From Centropus unirufus (lineage: Eukaryota > Chordata > Aves > Cuculiformes > Centropidae), in contig VYZI01000112.1 of assembly GCA_013397695.1 (NCBI GenBank), forward strand, positions 39,450 to 103,449: 64,000 nucleotides of DNA. Direction: 5' to 3'. This document shows positions 12,449-26,239 of the stretch, piece after piece. Every line of letters starts with the position of its first letter. The first letter of the stretch is position 1. A model generated the notes under the pieces. It ran no database searches. It was not told the origin of the DNA and saw only the letters and a program-made list of their open reading frames with translations. The position numbers and the translations under genes were made by a program.

Positions 12449-15400
12449 AAAAATATAAGATTTCAATATATGAAACAGTTCTGTTAGAAAAGTTGGCTCA
12501 CAGAAATCAATAGATTTGATTTATAAAACTATGCTTTCTTCACTAAAATGCGATAGAAACATTTTTTAAATTAAAATATATCACAAAGTGATTTAGGAGA
12601 TTTAAAACAAAAAGCTCTGAATGTTCCCTTAGTACACTCATTTGTGATGGCAGAAAAGAACACAACCAGTGTTGAAACCTATGTACTTTCTAAAACTTGA
12701 TATGCAATTTATAGGAACTACACTAGTTTTAACTTGGAGGGTTAGAGGGAAAATATTTCAAAATCTTCGACGTGTATTCAAATATAAAGATGAATCTTCC
12801 ATTGAATGCTAAACCCAAATGGTTCTCTGATTCATACAATTTTTTTCTTATACTAAGTTCAATAAAAAACGCTCATCTTGTAGACAGCCAAAGCTAGAAA
12901 AATAACATTTCCTATCAGCATTAAGTCTCCCCTTTTCTTTGAGATGTTTTCCTAGTCTTGAAGCTGTGACATATGGGAATTTCACACCTAGTGAATATAT
13001 TTTCATGTAGCTTGTGGCACAGGAGTGTAATCATTAAAAGAATACACACAAGTAAGAGTAACTGCAACAGCTGGTGACATTTACCAATTAGACTTACAGT
13101 TCTTTAAAACACTTCATCCTTCTTTAATGTGTGCAGGATAATTATCTTTGAAATTGCTGTGGAAAAAATTAATTTTCCTTTTAAACAGGGTCTGCCTACA
13201 GTAGAAATATGTCTGGGTATGGTATGACTCTTAAAAACTCACCCAAATCATTGCAAGCTAACCATCTTTGCTCATGGTGGGCAAAACACACATTAAACAG
13301 TGAATGAACAAACCGTATATCAAATACTTCATTAAGTCTTTATATTGAATGCACTGAATTTTTTTTCTTTAAACATGTGAAAGAAGAAAAGAAAGGTATT
13401 ATAAGCATCAAGACAGGTTTAGTGTTATATATGTAACGTTTTAACTTTTAAAGTAGGGCATATTTATTAGCCAGGAACCTCTGATTACACGATCCTACCA
13501 TTCCTCATTTATTTTAAATTATTAAACTTCAGAAAAATCCTAAGCAAATGTAGAATAAAAAGCAATTAAGCAAATGGAAGTACCTTACAAGACAAATGAA
13601 TAGAAAAAGATATATTTTAGGTAACTGTCACAGGGGGCAGTTCATGACTAGTATCAGACTTAAGCAACTCTGTTTTCACTTCTACACCCAAAATAAAAAA
13701 ATACTGCTCCTCTGAATCTCTGGCAGAACAACTGCTGAAGTTAATGGGCGGGAACTATTTGCACATCTTTGGGAGAATAATTTAACCTGCTATATTTACA
13801 CAGACAAGAGTGAAAAAAAGGTATTCTGTCTGAAAACTTCCTCAAGAAAAAAGGTGTTTTTTTATGATAGATAAAAAGTTATTGTAGGTTTGTTTTATTC
13901 AGAACAGCAGACAAGATGTTTTGCCTATCTGAAAATGAAAGAGAACCAAACAAAGAGATGAATGGAGAAACTGGAAACACAAAGACATCAAATAAAATAC
14001 CAGGAAATGAAGAGTTGTAAATAGGGTTACTTTGTCGCTGGTTACACAAGTAACTGAATACACTGGCGAGTGAATGAGTTTAAACAAGGGTGTAGACTTC
14101 AGTACATTCTTTTTTAGGGTTAATCACTAGTTAACCTGGCAAGATGAACATACTGTTTGGGAAGAAGAAAAAAAATCCTTGTTAATTATATACTGCTAGG
14201 GCTCTTACTTCCTGCTGCTGCACCTAATCCCACAGGTGCAGGTTGTCTCTTTTACTATTCACTGGTAGGTGGGACCAGATCGACAGGCACTTTTTCACAG
14301 CAACAAATTTAGATAAATAAGAAGCAGCTTAACTTTTTCCCTTTAAACGGGAAAACACTATCATAGTCTCTATTTAGCAAGGAGGCAAATTTTAAAACAC
14401 TTTATTCCAGTTTCCAAGATCCTGTAGAAATTCTATTAGTATTGACCCACGTCGCTCCAGCCAGCAAAATTTGCCCGAGGCACATACTTAAAAGAAATGC
14501 TGCACTGCTTTGGTTTCCAGGAGTTCAAATATTTTGCTGTTGAAAGATTTGCAACAGGTTTAATACTGCCACTAATATTAGGCTTCTCCTACAGGAGAGA
14601 TACAGCTAAGTCCCTGCACAACTTTTCGCCATGCACGTTTGTCACAAATCTCAATTAAAAACATATACATTTTTAAATACTTGAGTTATGCTTAGCCTCG
14701 CTTTATTAAAAAAAACTCATATTCTTGATGTTACCACCAAGTTGCTATCCTATCAAAGCATTGAAGTTCCAAAGATAAGAACAGATGTTAGAAACTATGT
14801 AGAAACAAATTTCACTCCATTTTGTGTTCGTTCTTCTTTCCATTCCCTTTCCCTCCTCTGCATCCTGGAGGGAGACATTTTAACTGCAGCGTGGATGTAA
14901 CAATGAAATGAAAAGGAGTGATGAGCTGGAGGGGGCTATTGTAAGAAACACAGGAGCTCTTTATTCAGTCCACCGCAAAATTAAAAAGTATGCTGGAAAA
15001 TTTCAGTGCCTGAAATTTCTCTAAATACTTCAAGACTTACCACTTGGGCTTTGGAAAGACAGAATTAGAATATCATTACAATATATTTTGACTAGAAATC
15101 ACTTATGCTTATGGCAAGATTTTAACTCCATTTCTCACAAATCAGAATCCATAAGTCAGGTAGGAAGATAATTTGTATAATCTATCTGTTACACAGGTAA
15201 CATTTTATTCTCACATAGCTATGAAAAATAATATTTAGCTATGAAATAAATAATATTTTGCTATTAAATGAAAAAATAAAATGCATTTTTCCCACCTCTA
15301 CTACATTTTGTGGATTAAATAGCAACTTGGCAAAGGCTAAATGTGTGTATTTTGAGAACTGTCATGGTCACGCTGAACTTAAGCTGTGACTCTGCAAGCA

Positions 15401-16691
15401 TTTTAGGCAAACCTTTTTTCATATATTTGTAGCTTCATTGCATTCACAGGGCAACGTGTGCAAGTATTTGCAACAGGATCTTGATCTTGTAGTGCAAAAG
15501 GTCTTCAAAACTCTACGCTTACTATGACAAAATCAGGTATTAAAATATGCTTTTTTCCCCAAAATAAATGTTATTTTAACTTTCTTACTGATTAGTAGCC
15601 ATCTTTCTGATCTCCATTTAACAGGTATCTCAAAACCATTGCTGACTTAAAGCAGATAATGCAGGGTTTTCTATCCAATGCTGCAATAGCTTGTTTTTAT
15701 GAGTCTGAAAACAGAAGGGCCAGTTCCCAGGTTGGAGTATAAAGAGGAGGAGGAGGAAGGCAGGAGAAGCCCTGGCCATGAGGATAATGACTGCTCTGTG
15801 CTCTTTATTTTTAAACAGAGGTTTCCAAGTAAATCCTGCTTAAAAATGAATGGCACAGTACGTCCAGACTTGAATAAAAACTGATTTCCCAGAAGAAGTT
15901 GTTTGCTTCTTAAAACCAGCTAAATAAAGCTACGCAATACAAGCGTGATGTTTGGAAATGGAGGTATCTGGAAGGTCCCAATGTATATCCGCCCGGTAGG
16001 AGGCAGGGTTCCTACTTTGGCCTCTACAGGACCCCATAAGTCAAATGCTGGCACATGTGTGAGGCCCCTTTTCATACCTTTGATCCCTACATAAAGGCAA
16101 GAGCGGAGCAAGAGGCCTGGCATTGTGCGAGCTGTGCACTGCTGTCAGCCCTGGGTCCTTCAAATGGCCTCTCTGCACTTGGCATGACAGGTGGCCTACA
16201 TGAAGTGAGGGAGGATTAGGTTCCTTCTGTGCCCTCTAAATGACTGGCATAGATTACAGGCCCCTACAAAAGGATTTAAACATACCTTTCTGGACAAAAA
16301 GCAGTATATAAATATGCATGTAACTGGATGCTCAATTTGTATGAGTAATTGCTCTGGTTATATTTGTAAATGAGGTAAATGTGCGTAGAAATGATCAGCT
16401 AGAGACACAATTATTTGTGTGCTAAACTGACACAATGAGAAACTGAATAAAATGGAATTATCTACATGGTTGAGGAATAAAAATAATTTGAGATTAACAA
16501 CATGCATTTTTCCCCTCAATTCTACTGCATTCTTTCCCTATCCTCATTAATTAACTGGCTTTGTGAACAGAATATTAAAAAAAAAGGGAAAAAACTAGAG
16601 GGGTTGTATTTCTACAGCTACTAAGGATTTCTTGGGTAGTAGGAGAAACTAAAAAAGAGTTACAGTGGATCTGAATGAGTTTGATTTTTTT

Positions 16692-16711
16692 CTCTTTTTT
16701 ATAAAAAAGAG
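16692..16711. repeat. Perfect 20-bp palindrome
   Basis: CTCTTTTTTATAAAAAAGAG is its own reverse complement. It lies in intronic sequence with no adjacent gene feature. It may be simple A/T-run coincidence. Confidence 0.85.
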
Positions 16712-19700
16712 TAACCTAAATCAGCTCCTGCATTCCCAAAAATCAAATCATAGAGTTAACAAGGACAAATGGCATCCTTCATGCACTACTTATATTTGGA
16801 ATGTCTGTGTTATTTTCCCCTGAACATTTGGTTTCTTTCATGTGCAGCATGATTACTTTCACAGCAGCCATGATTTCTTTAAATTCCAAGGACAATGTAC
16901 TGTGACAAATAGCAGCAGAAAACGCATAACAGCACCTAGGTGTTTTCATTGTTGTTTTTAGGAAATCACAAGTTGTCACTGTTGTTCCTCTTCCTAGTCT
17001 ATTTTGCACTGTTCCTAGTATTTCTCTTGGTGTTTCAGTTGCCAAAACATGCACAGTGTCCGTACAGCCCTAAACATGATGGCTGGGGAAAGCAATGAAC
17101 GCTCTTTGTGACTGAATAAGTCCCACTTCATATAGGGCGTTCTGAAAAATGGAGGCTTATGTTGAATGCTTTATGAAATAGGTTAAAACAAATAAATTAA
17201 ACTCTGTTTTTGACTGGAGTTATTAATAATTTTCTGGTCATATTAATGAATGGAAGGGTAGACAGCAACATTTTCACAAACATCTACCAAATGTACTGCA
17301 AGTCTATATTTCGCACCCTGGCGCTATTGAGAGATGCCTTCTGGGAATGCATCTTCATGACCATCATTTTAATGTCTAAATCCCCTTTCAATATTAATAT
17401 TAACAACATTTTCCTCAAAATGACTAAGAATCATCCAAGAATGTCCTCCTCCTTTTAGAATCCTTTATTATTTCTATTTTTATTTACCTCTTAACTTTTT
17501 TATCTCCTTTACCTCTCGTTCTCTAAAATATTCTATTCAGTACGACCTTCATTTCTTCTAACATATCGTTTATCTAGTTACTTTCTTCTTTTTTTCCCTA
17601 TAAACTAGTATATATTTCCCTCTTTGCAAAATATCGAAGCCTCTAATCAAATACCAAAATGTCTGTTGAATTCACACACTCAGAAAACCCTTGAAGGACC
17701 TTTGCCCCCTCCAATCTTCTCCCTCAGATCCACCATGTGATCAATAGTTCTGTTTCAGGGACCTCAAGGACAATGCTAGGTGAGAACCTTGAATGGAGTT
17801 GGGGCACAGGGGCAGAATGTGGTAATCTAGCAAAGGGCAATTTTTACACATGCAACTGTATCAAAAGAAAGGGCGTGCTGTGGTAACCTCTAAGTCACTT
17901 CTATATGTGCAGCTATACAGTCAGGAGGGACCAGAAGAGATTTTTAACTGTATCAGTTCAAAATACAGCAAACCAAGGCATTTAATTAGCTACAGCACAG
18001 GCTTGCTAGGTTACCATGACATGACCAAGAGCTCACAGTAAATTTCTCACCCCATGCCACCCTTCTCTCCGATTCTCACTTCAGTTGTAAGCCCAGGTGA
18101 TGACCTTGTAATGTGATGACTTACAGCCTCCTTTTGCAGTTGGAATTTGTAACTTCCACAACTGGTCATTTTAGACCTTGCTCAGACTGGACACTGGCTG
18201 TCAGCTGTGACAGTAACAGCTCTTCTTGGCCTCAGCTGAATCTTCACAACAAGAAAAATGTGAAGAAGCAAAACCAAACTCCAGCCCATGAAACCTCTTC
18301 AACCCAGGAAAAACACCCTCCAGAATTAGGAAAATTTTTGCTTGGTCAGATCCCTAGCCTCCCTGAAGTGTAGTTTACACCTGTATTTTATAACTTTAGT
18401 GCGGTTCACATCCTGGGCTGTGGGAAAGGCGTGTGGGATAGAAGAAAAGCCAAGGGACTGCAAAAATGCAAGGATCCTGCTAGCCTGTCTATAATCTGGT
18501 TGTCTCTTTAGACCAAGCAACACTGCTCAGTGAAGCGAGAAAGGCGACAGGGCTCCAGAAACCACCTCCTCTCTCTGCCTCCCCCTCTCTCTGGAGCAGC
18601 TCATCTCTGTGTGACCTGACTCACAATATCCCCCTGAGCTTGTGGCAAAGATGTTTTTCAGTCTTATCTTTACCATTAACTTCAGTATAACCAGGTCAAT
18701 AGTAAAAGATGTAGACATCTCCTTCTCATAATTATCCTATGTAATTTGGAGAGTCATGTTAACTAGCAGAAGACAATGTATTTCTAGTTTATTCAGTATT
18801 TTTTTCCTTAGGCTTTTGAATCTTAGTGTGTTACCAAGGACTTTTCGGGGCAGCTGCAAAGCACAAAATATTAACAAGAGGTATTCTAAATTAACTGGAT
18901 TTGATATGAGGTTATCCCTTTGAATGTGAGATTGGGCCTACTTTTTTTTCTTTTTTATAAAGCATGAAAGCATTTAAACAATTCAAGAAAAACAAAAAGT
19001 CCACAAGTAACCACATAAGAAAAAAGATTCTGAAAACATCGTTCAACAAAAATGTCACAATTTGTAACCTTATGAATAAAGTGAATATAAATATAACAAA
19101 ACAACAAATTCCATAAATAGATCTTTCTTTTCATTTAGCGTGCATGAATTTTTAGAAAATATGCAATAATATAAGCTTGTAAGTATTATATTTTTAAGCA
19201 AAGGGCTGATGAAAGAATTTCTAGCAAACATACAGTAGCATTTCTGGTCTTCTATATTTGTAGCTTTATTTCTTGTATGGTCATTAGCACAATAATTTAG
19301 TAAATTTTTTGCTATATTTGGAAGATAAGATTGTCTTAGAACCACATTAAAAAGGGATGAGAATGCACACTTGAAAGAACAAACCTAACTTATTGACAGT
19401 GACAATATTTGATGATTTGACAGAAGAGTATCTTTAAAGAAAAGATATTCTACAATGATACTCTAATAAAAATATTTTAGTAGCTGGATTTTACTTTTGT
19501 GCATAAAAGAGCTCCAACAGTTACCCTTTTTAGTTTCTATTCACACCACACAAACATTGCATAAGGAATGGTAAATATGAGATTTAGCAGGCAGGGGATT
19601 ATATAAGTAAGATTGGGTCCCTAAGTAAGAAATCCATAAATAATGGATACTCAAGTATGATGATTCTACTTGTGGCTTATCCTGTACATATGAGCAGTTT

Positions 19701-19997
19701 AGCCAAATGATGGAAATTTCCTTACAAAAGAGTACCTAAGTTATAGTCCTCACTGTTCCACAACTGAAAAAGTGCATTGAGAATAACCTTTCAAAGCTTT
19801 GCTTTGAGAGTTACTTGTTGCTTGAGGGAAATGAAACGCCCTCTGAGGGTTGTAGTGGTTGTTTAAATACCGTGTAAAGCTATAATGAATCTCCATAGGA
19901 AAGCAAAATGCTAACAATAAAAAATGTAAGTTACCAATCCCCCTGTTTTTTTGAATTATAATGAAGATTAGAAAAAAATTAAAAGCGTTTTACTTAC

Positions 19998-20030
19998 AGG
20001 AACATCAACATATTTTGCAGCTGCTTTCAC
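19998..20030 (-). CDS. CADPS2: CADPS2 33-nt exon (VKAAAKYVDVP)
   Basis: Very short exon of 33 nt, 11 codons, phase 0. The acceptor is TTTTATTTTCTAAAG|GTGAAA and the donor GTTCCT|GTAAGTAAA. It encodes VKAAAKYVDVP, linking ...LVSFT to [10 protein letters not shown], which is contiguous in known CAPS proteins. The acceptor AAG is preceded by a long T-rich tract. The upstream intron is 115 nt and the downstream one 9.1 kb. Like its neighbours it is symmetric and skippable in frame. Confidence 0.94.
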
Positions 20031-20145
20031 CTTTAGAAAATAAAATAAAAGAACACCGTGTAAGTTCTTATTACTCCAGATTGCACACAATTTCAGAATT
20101 ATGCGTAGAAAGAAGAACAGAATCACTGTGGATCTAGACACTTAC

Positions 20146-20229
20146 AGTGAATGAAACTAATGATGAGAAGAAGGTACCTTCATCGTATCTTGACAATTTA
20201 GACAGCACACCTTCTAACACTGAAACAAC
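20146..20229 (-). CDS. CADPS2: CADPS2 exon, [12 protein letters not shown] block
   Basis: Exon of 84 nt, 28 codons, phase 0 at both ends. The acceptor is TTTTCCTCCAG|GTTGTT and the donor TTCACT|GTAAGTG. It encodes [20 protein letters not shown] and FSSLVSFT. The [12 protein letters not shown] motif is a CAPS family signature shared by both paralogues. The next intron is only 115 nt (20031-20145), so this exon forms a compact pair with the 33-nt exon that follows. Confidence 0.96.
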
Positions 20230-23154
20230 CTGGAGGAAAAGTACAGAGAAAAATCTAAATGCACAGTACGGAAAGTAAATATCTTGAATGAGAACAAGAG
20301 CTCTTATTCCTCAGAGTTTTATTGTTCAGCAGGAAAATGTAAACAGTTCAATTTGATCACTTTCTTCATCTAAAAAAGTGCTGAATTCAAGGACAACATC
20401 CTCAGCCTCAAAAATTGATTGAACTGATCGAGATTGCTGATCTACTGCAGAAATAGAAACCCAACCTAAAAATTCTCCTGAGGTGGGCCTACTACCCAAT
20501 ATTACTTTCTGTCTCTAGAACACCTGAAAAAACCAGAATTTTATCAGCCCATCTTCGTCAATGGCATGTGTTGTTGAGCTCTTCCAAATGGCCAAGACTG
20601 GGCAAGAAAATGTAGGTGGTGTAGCTCTGGTATGATGGGGTTCTTTTCCCTGCTACTTTCACCTGTGATTCTCTGAGTAGAGTGACTCCTCAGCAAGTAG
20701 CACGAAAAGGCATTTTTTTCCCAAATTTATTTCTGATAAAAAAAATCTTGCTAATTCCATTAATTATAGCTTTACTATTTAAACAGCCCAAAATCAATTG
20801 AAAAGCAAATAAATCCCCTTCTCCATCTCTCTGCGATATCATGTTGCTTGAACCAGTCATGGTATAAAACATAAAATATCTGTCAGCTGTTGTATTCATG
20901 CACGTTTATTTTACACATATGAATTGCTTTCCATTTTATATAAAGATTGTTTTAAAGGTCACCCCTTGCTCCCAACACAGTAATTCCCACAACCACGAGT
21001 ATCATTTTATGAGTGTGAGGACAGAACAAAATTCCATCTGGCATGCTGTTAATGGGCACTGTAACAGTGTCACAACAGTGTCACCTCCAGAGGAACCAAG
21101 ATCATCACTTTACAATAAGCCCTGCTCTTAACAGTTCAAAGAGCCAGAGCAAGTGCAAACCTACATTTGTCATTTATCAATCTAACCTGTCATATTTACA
21201 GTGATTAATTAAGACACTAGTACATAGGTGATGATCAAGGAATAAAACCACATCATGCGAGAGTAGCGGTTGGTTTTGCACGCCACGCACAGTATAATTA
21301 CAGTCCCTTTATTAGACCAAATAGCAGCTTTCTGCTTTGCCATAGAATGCCTGTGAGAAGCTGCTGTTCATACTTTTAACTCATTTTATCTGACTGGCAA
21401 GGATTCTTTCTGCAGAAGGGTCTTCAATCTTACTGTGGAAAGACAACCATAGAAGGAGCTGCTCTCACCAACAACATGGTGACCACAGTGCCAACAAACG
21501 GTTCCAATACAAGTGGGACACAAAAAGAACAGAGAGAAAAACATTGCGGTGTCAAGGATATCTATTTAAATGAAAGGCTTAGTTGTGAAGCTAGAAAGTT
21601 GTTTTCTGAGATCTCGTACAGAGATGTGAAGCTCTGAGGGTCTTTCCGTGTGTACCTCACATTCTCTGAATTTGTTACCCTGAGCACACGGTGCTTTGTT
21701 TCACTGTTGTGCGCTATTCCTGTGATTTGTTAAATGCTTTAGCGCAATCGAGACACTTATTCTACTGGAACTTGTAGGAAATAACACAGAGGAAAACACT
21801 ATAAAGTAAAATACATTAGATGACAAAAACGCACACACTTGGGTATCATGCATGTTGATGTGCCTTTTTCCTGGTCAAAACCAAAAGCAAAACATCAGCC
21901 TTCCTCTGTATCCTCAGAGGCTTTCTGCCTTGAAATAGAAGCAATCAGGATATCATTGGCATTTCCCATCTCAAGTGAGGAGAGGCTGGTTAAGCTTCTA
22001 ATGATCACAAAGTGACACAGGATTTGCTTCCTGTTTAGAGATTTTAACCTCTAGTAGTAGTATGTGTGATAACCGTAATAACACAAATCCCTCTGTATGG
22101 ACAGCAGTTGTCACTAGAATTTGTTTGTGCATATATCCGAGAGGAATGCGACTATTTTCTTCCTTCTTCTATGATCTCAAATATAAAAAAAAAATCAAAA
22201 GCTTTTTCTTTTAATAGTTTGATTCGCTCTAATTAAATTCCCCATTCTTCCTCTTCCTCTTCAATAACGTTAAAACCATAAACTGCCAGGTTAGCTCAGA
22301 GTGATGACAGACAGCATGTGAAACTGTCAAGCTGTGCCACTTGTATTTATGTTTACACAAAAACTTCACTTTAGAGAAAAAATGTGTGGTTTTACACATC
22401 AGTAAGTGGACACTTTTTGCTTAAACTTCTATGGTGATTCTACAAAGCCTTCCTCTCTCACTCTTGTGTAAGCATGACGGATGTTAATCCAAAAGGAGAG
22501 TCCTGATTCCCCCACCCCATGCCAGCAAGCTGTGACAAGTGAAAATGAAGACACTTAAGACTTTTACTGGAGTGGAAGTGCCACAGTAACACAAGACATT
22601 GTTAAATTTTCTTCACCGATTCTCCAAGTTCCTTTACCAAGTCAAAACACATTTTCATTTTAAATAAAAAAAGTACATCAATGTAAAGAAATAACAATTA
22701 TAAAATAATTTTAAAGATTTGTGGAAAAAATCACATTAAAAAGTTATATTGACATTCTGGATGTTGTCCATCTCTAAACATAAAATTTAAACAGTATTTA
22801 GTGATAGGAAGAAAGTTTTCATATGAAAAATTAAAACAAAAAATAAAAAATGTTATTAATTAAGATAACATTGGCATAATTAAGTCCTACCAGTTTTACT
22901 AGCTGGAAGAAGTTTTTATCTATCACAGAAATACAGAAAAGAAATTTATCTGGTTAGCAAGTTGCACAGAAATAGTTTACTAATGATTATAAAATTTAAT
23001 TTTGTAACTTCAACATTATTTAGAAATCACATTGTTGCCCTCTCCCGAGTCTCACTGTATATAGAAAAACAGTGTGATATTTCAAGACATTTCAGAAGTT
23101 CAATAATTAGAGATCTATTCTCTGCTTTATTATAAATTAAAATCTAAATTTTAC
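20230..23154 (-). other. CADPS2: CADPS2 intron, 2.9 kb
   Basis: AT-rich intron, particularly so from about 22620 to 23150. No repeat family, exon or RNA gene recognised. A CT-rich run (TTCCTCTTCCTCTTC) is present near 22250. Confidence 0.8.
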
Positions 23155-23229
23155 CTTTGAAACAAGAAGCGAAATAATTTCTTTAACAGTTTCTTCAATC
23201 AAGTCGTCTATTTTTGAATGGTATTGTTG
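23155..23229 (-). CDS. CADPS2: CADPS2 exon, QYHSKIDDLIEE block
   Basis: Exon of 75 nt, exactly 25 codons, phase 0 at both ends. The acceptor is TTTTGAAAACAG|CAACAA and the donor TCAAAG|GTAAAATT. It encodes QQYHSKIDDLIEETVKEIIS and LLVSK, a conserved amphipathic helix of the C-terminal part of CAPS. Being symmetric (0-0), it could be skipped without a frameshift. The neighbouring exons are 2.9 kb downstream and 5.3 kb upstream, the latter intron holding the largest CR1 insertion of the window. Confidence 0.95.
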
Positions 23230-25429
23230 CTGTTTTCAAAAGATAAAGAAGCATTAGCATGTATATGAACACACACTTTTGTCATAAGTCATAAATGGAA
23301 AAAGCTGATAAACCTGCCAGATCAGATTTACTTAAAATTATCATCAGAAGAACAAACCCTTGAAAACGATCCATCCAATCAACACTTTCTTACATTCTGT
23401 GTTCAAAATTTTCCCATGTACACTGTTGAGTTAAGCAGCTAATGGGGTTATTATTTAGATGAATTGAGTTCTTATTCTTATTCAGGCGAAGGAATGTGAA
23501 GGATACTTTTTGTCTTCTCCTATATAATTAAGGTGGCCGTGTATTTTTTGTCTAAAGGGTTGGTTTAGCAGGAGAAGCAAAAAGACTAGAATAAGATTTA
23601 ATTAATACAGCATTTCATGTCTGACAACTCTCATTCATAAGTTATTTTAAATGTCCTCTAGAAATAAAATGAGCTCCAATTGTTCATCCTAAAAGAGCCT
23701 TTCTGTTAGCACAGTGAGCTGCAGTTTATACAATTCTTACAATATGCTCAAGCAAGGGCAAAATTAAAATTTTATCAACAAAGCAGAATAGATGGTAACA
23801 AATTAATAGGCCATAAAAGGCATAATAAACCAGACTTCATTCTCCGTAGCCTTTTTTCTTTTGCTTTTTCATAAAGAAGGTGCCTTTAAGTAAATGCTTT
23901 TAAAATAAATCTGAAAGACTTTTTAGATAATACCACAGAGTTCTCTCCTGAAATTAACAGGAACTAGGGATCCCATTCTGTCAAGGAGGCACATCAATTT
24001 AAACAGTAATTCTTCCTTTAGAAACATTTATCTGACAGCAAAGATTGTCCCCAATAGCCACTTCACAGAAAATGTGACTTGTAAAGACTAACCCTATCTT
24101 CACAGTTCAAGGCTACTTGGAACAGCTAACAGCATAATGCTTGTACTAAAAGTACTGAGGTCACCATAAACATTAGCCTAACTTAGCAGCTGCCAGCTGA
24201 ATAGTTTGCAGAGCTGTAAGTTTTTAAAGGCTATTTTTAATCTGCCTCAGAGTTGTCATGCGAACCAAAACATGAAATATGAACAGGCTTACATATTTAG
24301 GGAGGATTTTCTAAACAGCGCAGCTACTGAACCTGCATTTGAATTAAGAGGAAATAAAACTATGAGATGTGTTTGCCCACATGTGGATCTGCTACAGGTA
24401 CCAACGCCAAGCATATTTATATTTTTGTTTTAATTTTTTCTAAAGTTTAAAAGCTCTTGAAAAATGTGAATATATATCTCAGACAAACAGCAGCAAACAT
24501 CTTGGAACAGTGAAAAAGCATGTTACAAATACATCAAAATGCAAATATTTTGGGGGCAAAACTTCAGATATATTTTATTTTAACTATTATTGCCTTGACC
24601 AATATAATATTTTCTTGATTTGCTAAGGACTTAAATTACTCCAAACTTTCTATGACATCTGTTCCTTATACAGTCTTCAGAAAGTAATAGTATATTATGA
24701 CTTGAAAACAGTAAATTTTCACCCACAGATGCATGTGAAAACTTTACATACTCCTGTAATCCACAAAAAAATCATGATTGTCCCTTCCATAAAGTGCCTG
24801 TAACTTTACCTATACAGCACATTAAATTAATGAATCTATGGATCTTCAAAAATCAGTTTGAATATTTTTGCCTTTTATTTTCTTGACTTTTATATTTTCT
24901 CCTCACAGCAATGCTAATATAATTTTGTAGGAACAAAATACAATCAGTAAATTCATGCTATGACCAAGAAAAACAAGAAGGAAATAAAATGACTGAAAAA
25001 TCACATCTAAAAATTATGATATAAATAATTATTAATTACTTTAGCATTGATTTTTTTCAAGATTTATTTTGAAAACCATGAAATCGTAATTTTTTTACTC
25101 TACTCCTCCTCAATGCCAAATTATACTAAAAGAGCCACCCGCAACTAAACAAACCCTCAGATTATCATGGAATGTTATTTGACTTCAGGAGACAGGCTTT
25201 AAGAAGATGGCAAATATTGTAGAATTAGTGATAAATTGTATGAGCTGACAAGGTAGTATGCATGATCCTGAAATCAGCCCTCGTAGGATTCCAGCATTTC
25301 CACTTCTTCCAAGCTTTCCCAGTGAGAGCAGACACCTCAACCCTTTTCCAAACACATTTAGGGACAGTTGCATCTTTACATTCCTCTGCTGACTGATGTG
25401 ACCACAGTCCACGTGGCTTCTAATATTTT

Positions 25430-26110
25430 GATGTGAATTTCCTTCTTCAAGTGACAGAGGAGCCAACAAGGAGAGGTGCTATGCTGGACCTTGTTTTCAT
25501 TAACAAGGAGGGGCTGATGGGGAGTAGGAAGCTCAAAGGCACCCTTGGCTGCACTGACCATGAAATGGTGGAGTTCAAGATCTTTAGGCCAATGAGGAGG
25601 GAGTACAACAGACCGCTACCCTGGACCTCAGGAGAGCAGACTTAGGTCTCTTCAGGGATCTCCTTGGTAGATTATCATGGAACAAAGCCACGAAGAGAAG
25701 AGTGGCCTGAGAAAGCTGGTTAATATTCAAGGCTCTGAGCTCAGAAATGGTGCACACCGACAAAGAGGAAGTCAGGCAAAAATTCCTGAGGCCTGCATGG
25801 ATGAACAAGGCGCTTCTGAATAAACTCTGAACAAACTCAAACACAAAAAGAAAGTCAATACAGGTTGGAAGCGAGGATATGTAGCCTTGGAATAATACAG
25901 AGAATTTGTCCAAGGGACCAGAGATCAGGTTAGGAAAGCTTATACCTCGATAGAATTAAATCTGGCCAAGGATGTCACAGGCGAACAGAAAAGCTTCTAT
26001 AGGTATTTTGGTGACAAAAGGAAGACTAGTGAAAATTCCCTCCAGAAGGAAATGAGAAAAATAGTCACCTGGGATGTGGTGAAGGCTAAGGTACTTAACA
26101 ACTTTTTTCA
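25430..26110 (+). mobile_element. CR1 LINE, endonuclease-to-RT linker part (degenerate)
   Basis: Sense-strand CR1 ORF2 remnant. It opens with a frame reading QVTEEPTRRGAMLDLVFIN, then KEGLMGS and GCTDHEMVEFKI, the classic C-terminal CR1 endonuclease segment. Matching DNA then continues through GGAACAAAGCC, AAAGAGGAAGTCAGGCAAAA, GCCTGCATGGATGAACAAGG, AGAATTAAATCTGGCCAAGG and GGTGACAAAAGGAAGACTAG, the linker leading into the reverse transcriptase. Many stops and frameshifts show it is dead. The 5' end is truncated, as usual for CR1. The RT core that should follow is missing. Confidence 0.92.
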
Positions 26111-26111
26111 A

Positions 26112-26239
26112 AGAATGACAGAATTATTAAGGTTGGAAAAGCTCTCAAAGATTACCAAGGTCAACCATCAACACAATACCAATGAGCGCACTAAATTATG
26201 TCCCGAAGTACTAGACCTACAGATTTTTTAACATCTCCA
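26112..26239 (-). mobile_element. Antisense CR1 3'-end fragment within the sense CR1
   Basis: GACAGAATTATTAAGGTTGG, then AAAGCTCTCAAAGATTACC, AAGGTCAACCATCAACACAA, ACTAAATTATGTCCCGAAG and TTTTTTAACATCTCCAGG match the reverse-strand 3' end of another CR1 subfamily. The common form I recall reads ATTAAGGTTGGAAAAGACCT, then CCAACCATCAACCCAACACC and ACTAAACCATGTCCC. It sits exactly where the sense element loses its RT core. Confidence 0.8.

Larger units (their letters stand above)
10876..19997 (-). other. CADPS2: CADPS2 intron, 9.1 kb
   Basis: No exon, RNA gene or CR1 element recognised. Contents noted are an imperfect CCTTTATCCTA tandem tract (12391-12448) and a perfect 20-bp palindrome (16692-16711). 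There are also a purine-rich GAGGAG run near 15745-15765 and a slightly GC-richer stretch around 15960-16220. Short open frames on both strands lack protein-like composition. Confidence 0.8.

Noticed and set aside
11408..21750. Shared 12-mer TAGCGCAATCGA near 11408 and 21740
   Set aside because: CpG-containing and notable, but flanking bases do not align, so a common repeat origin is not supported.
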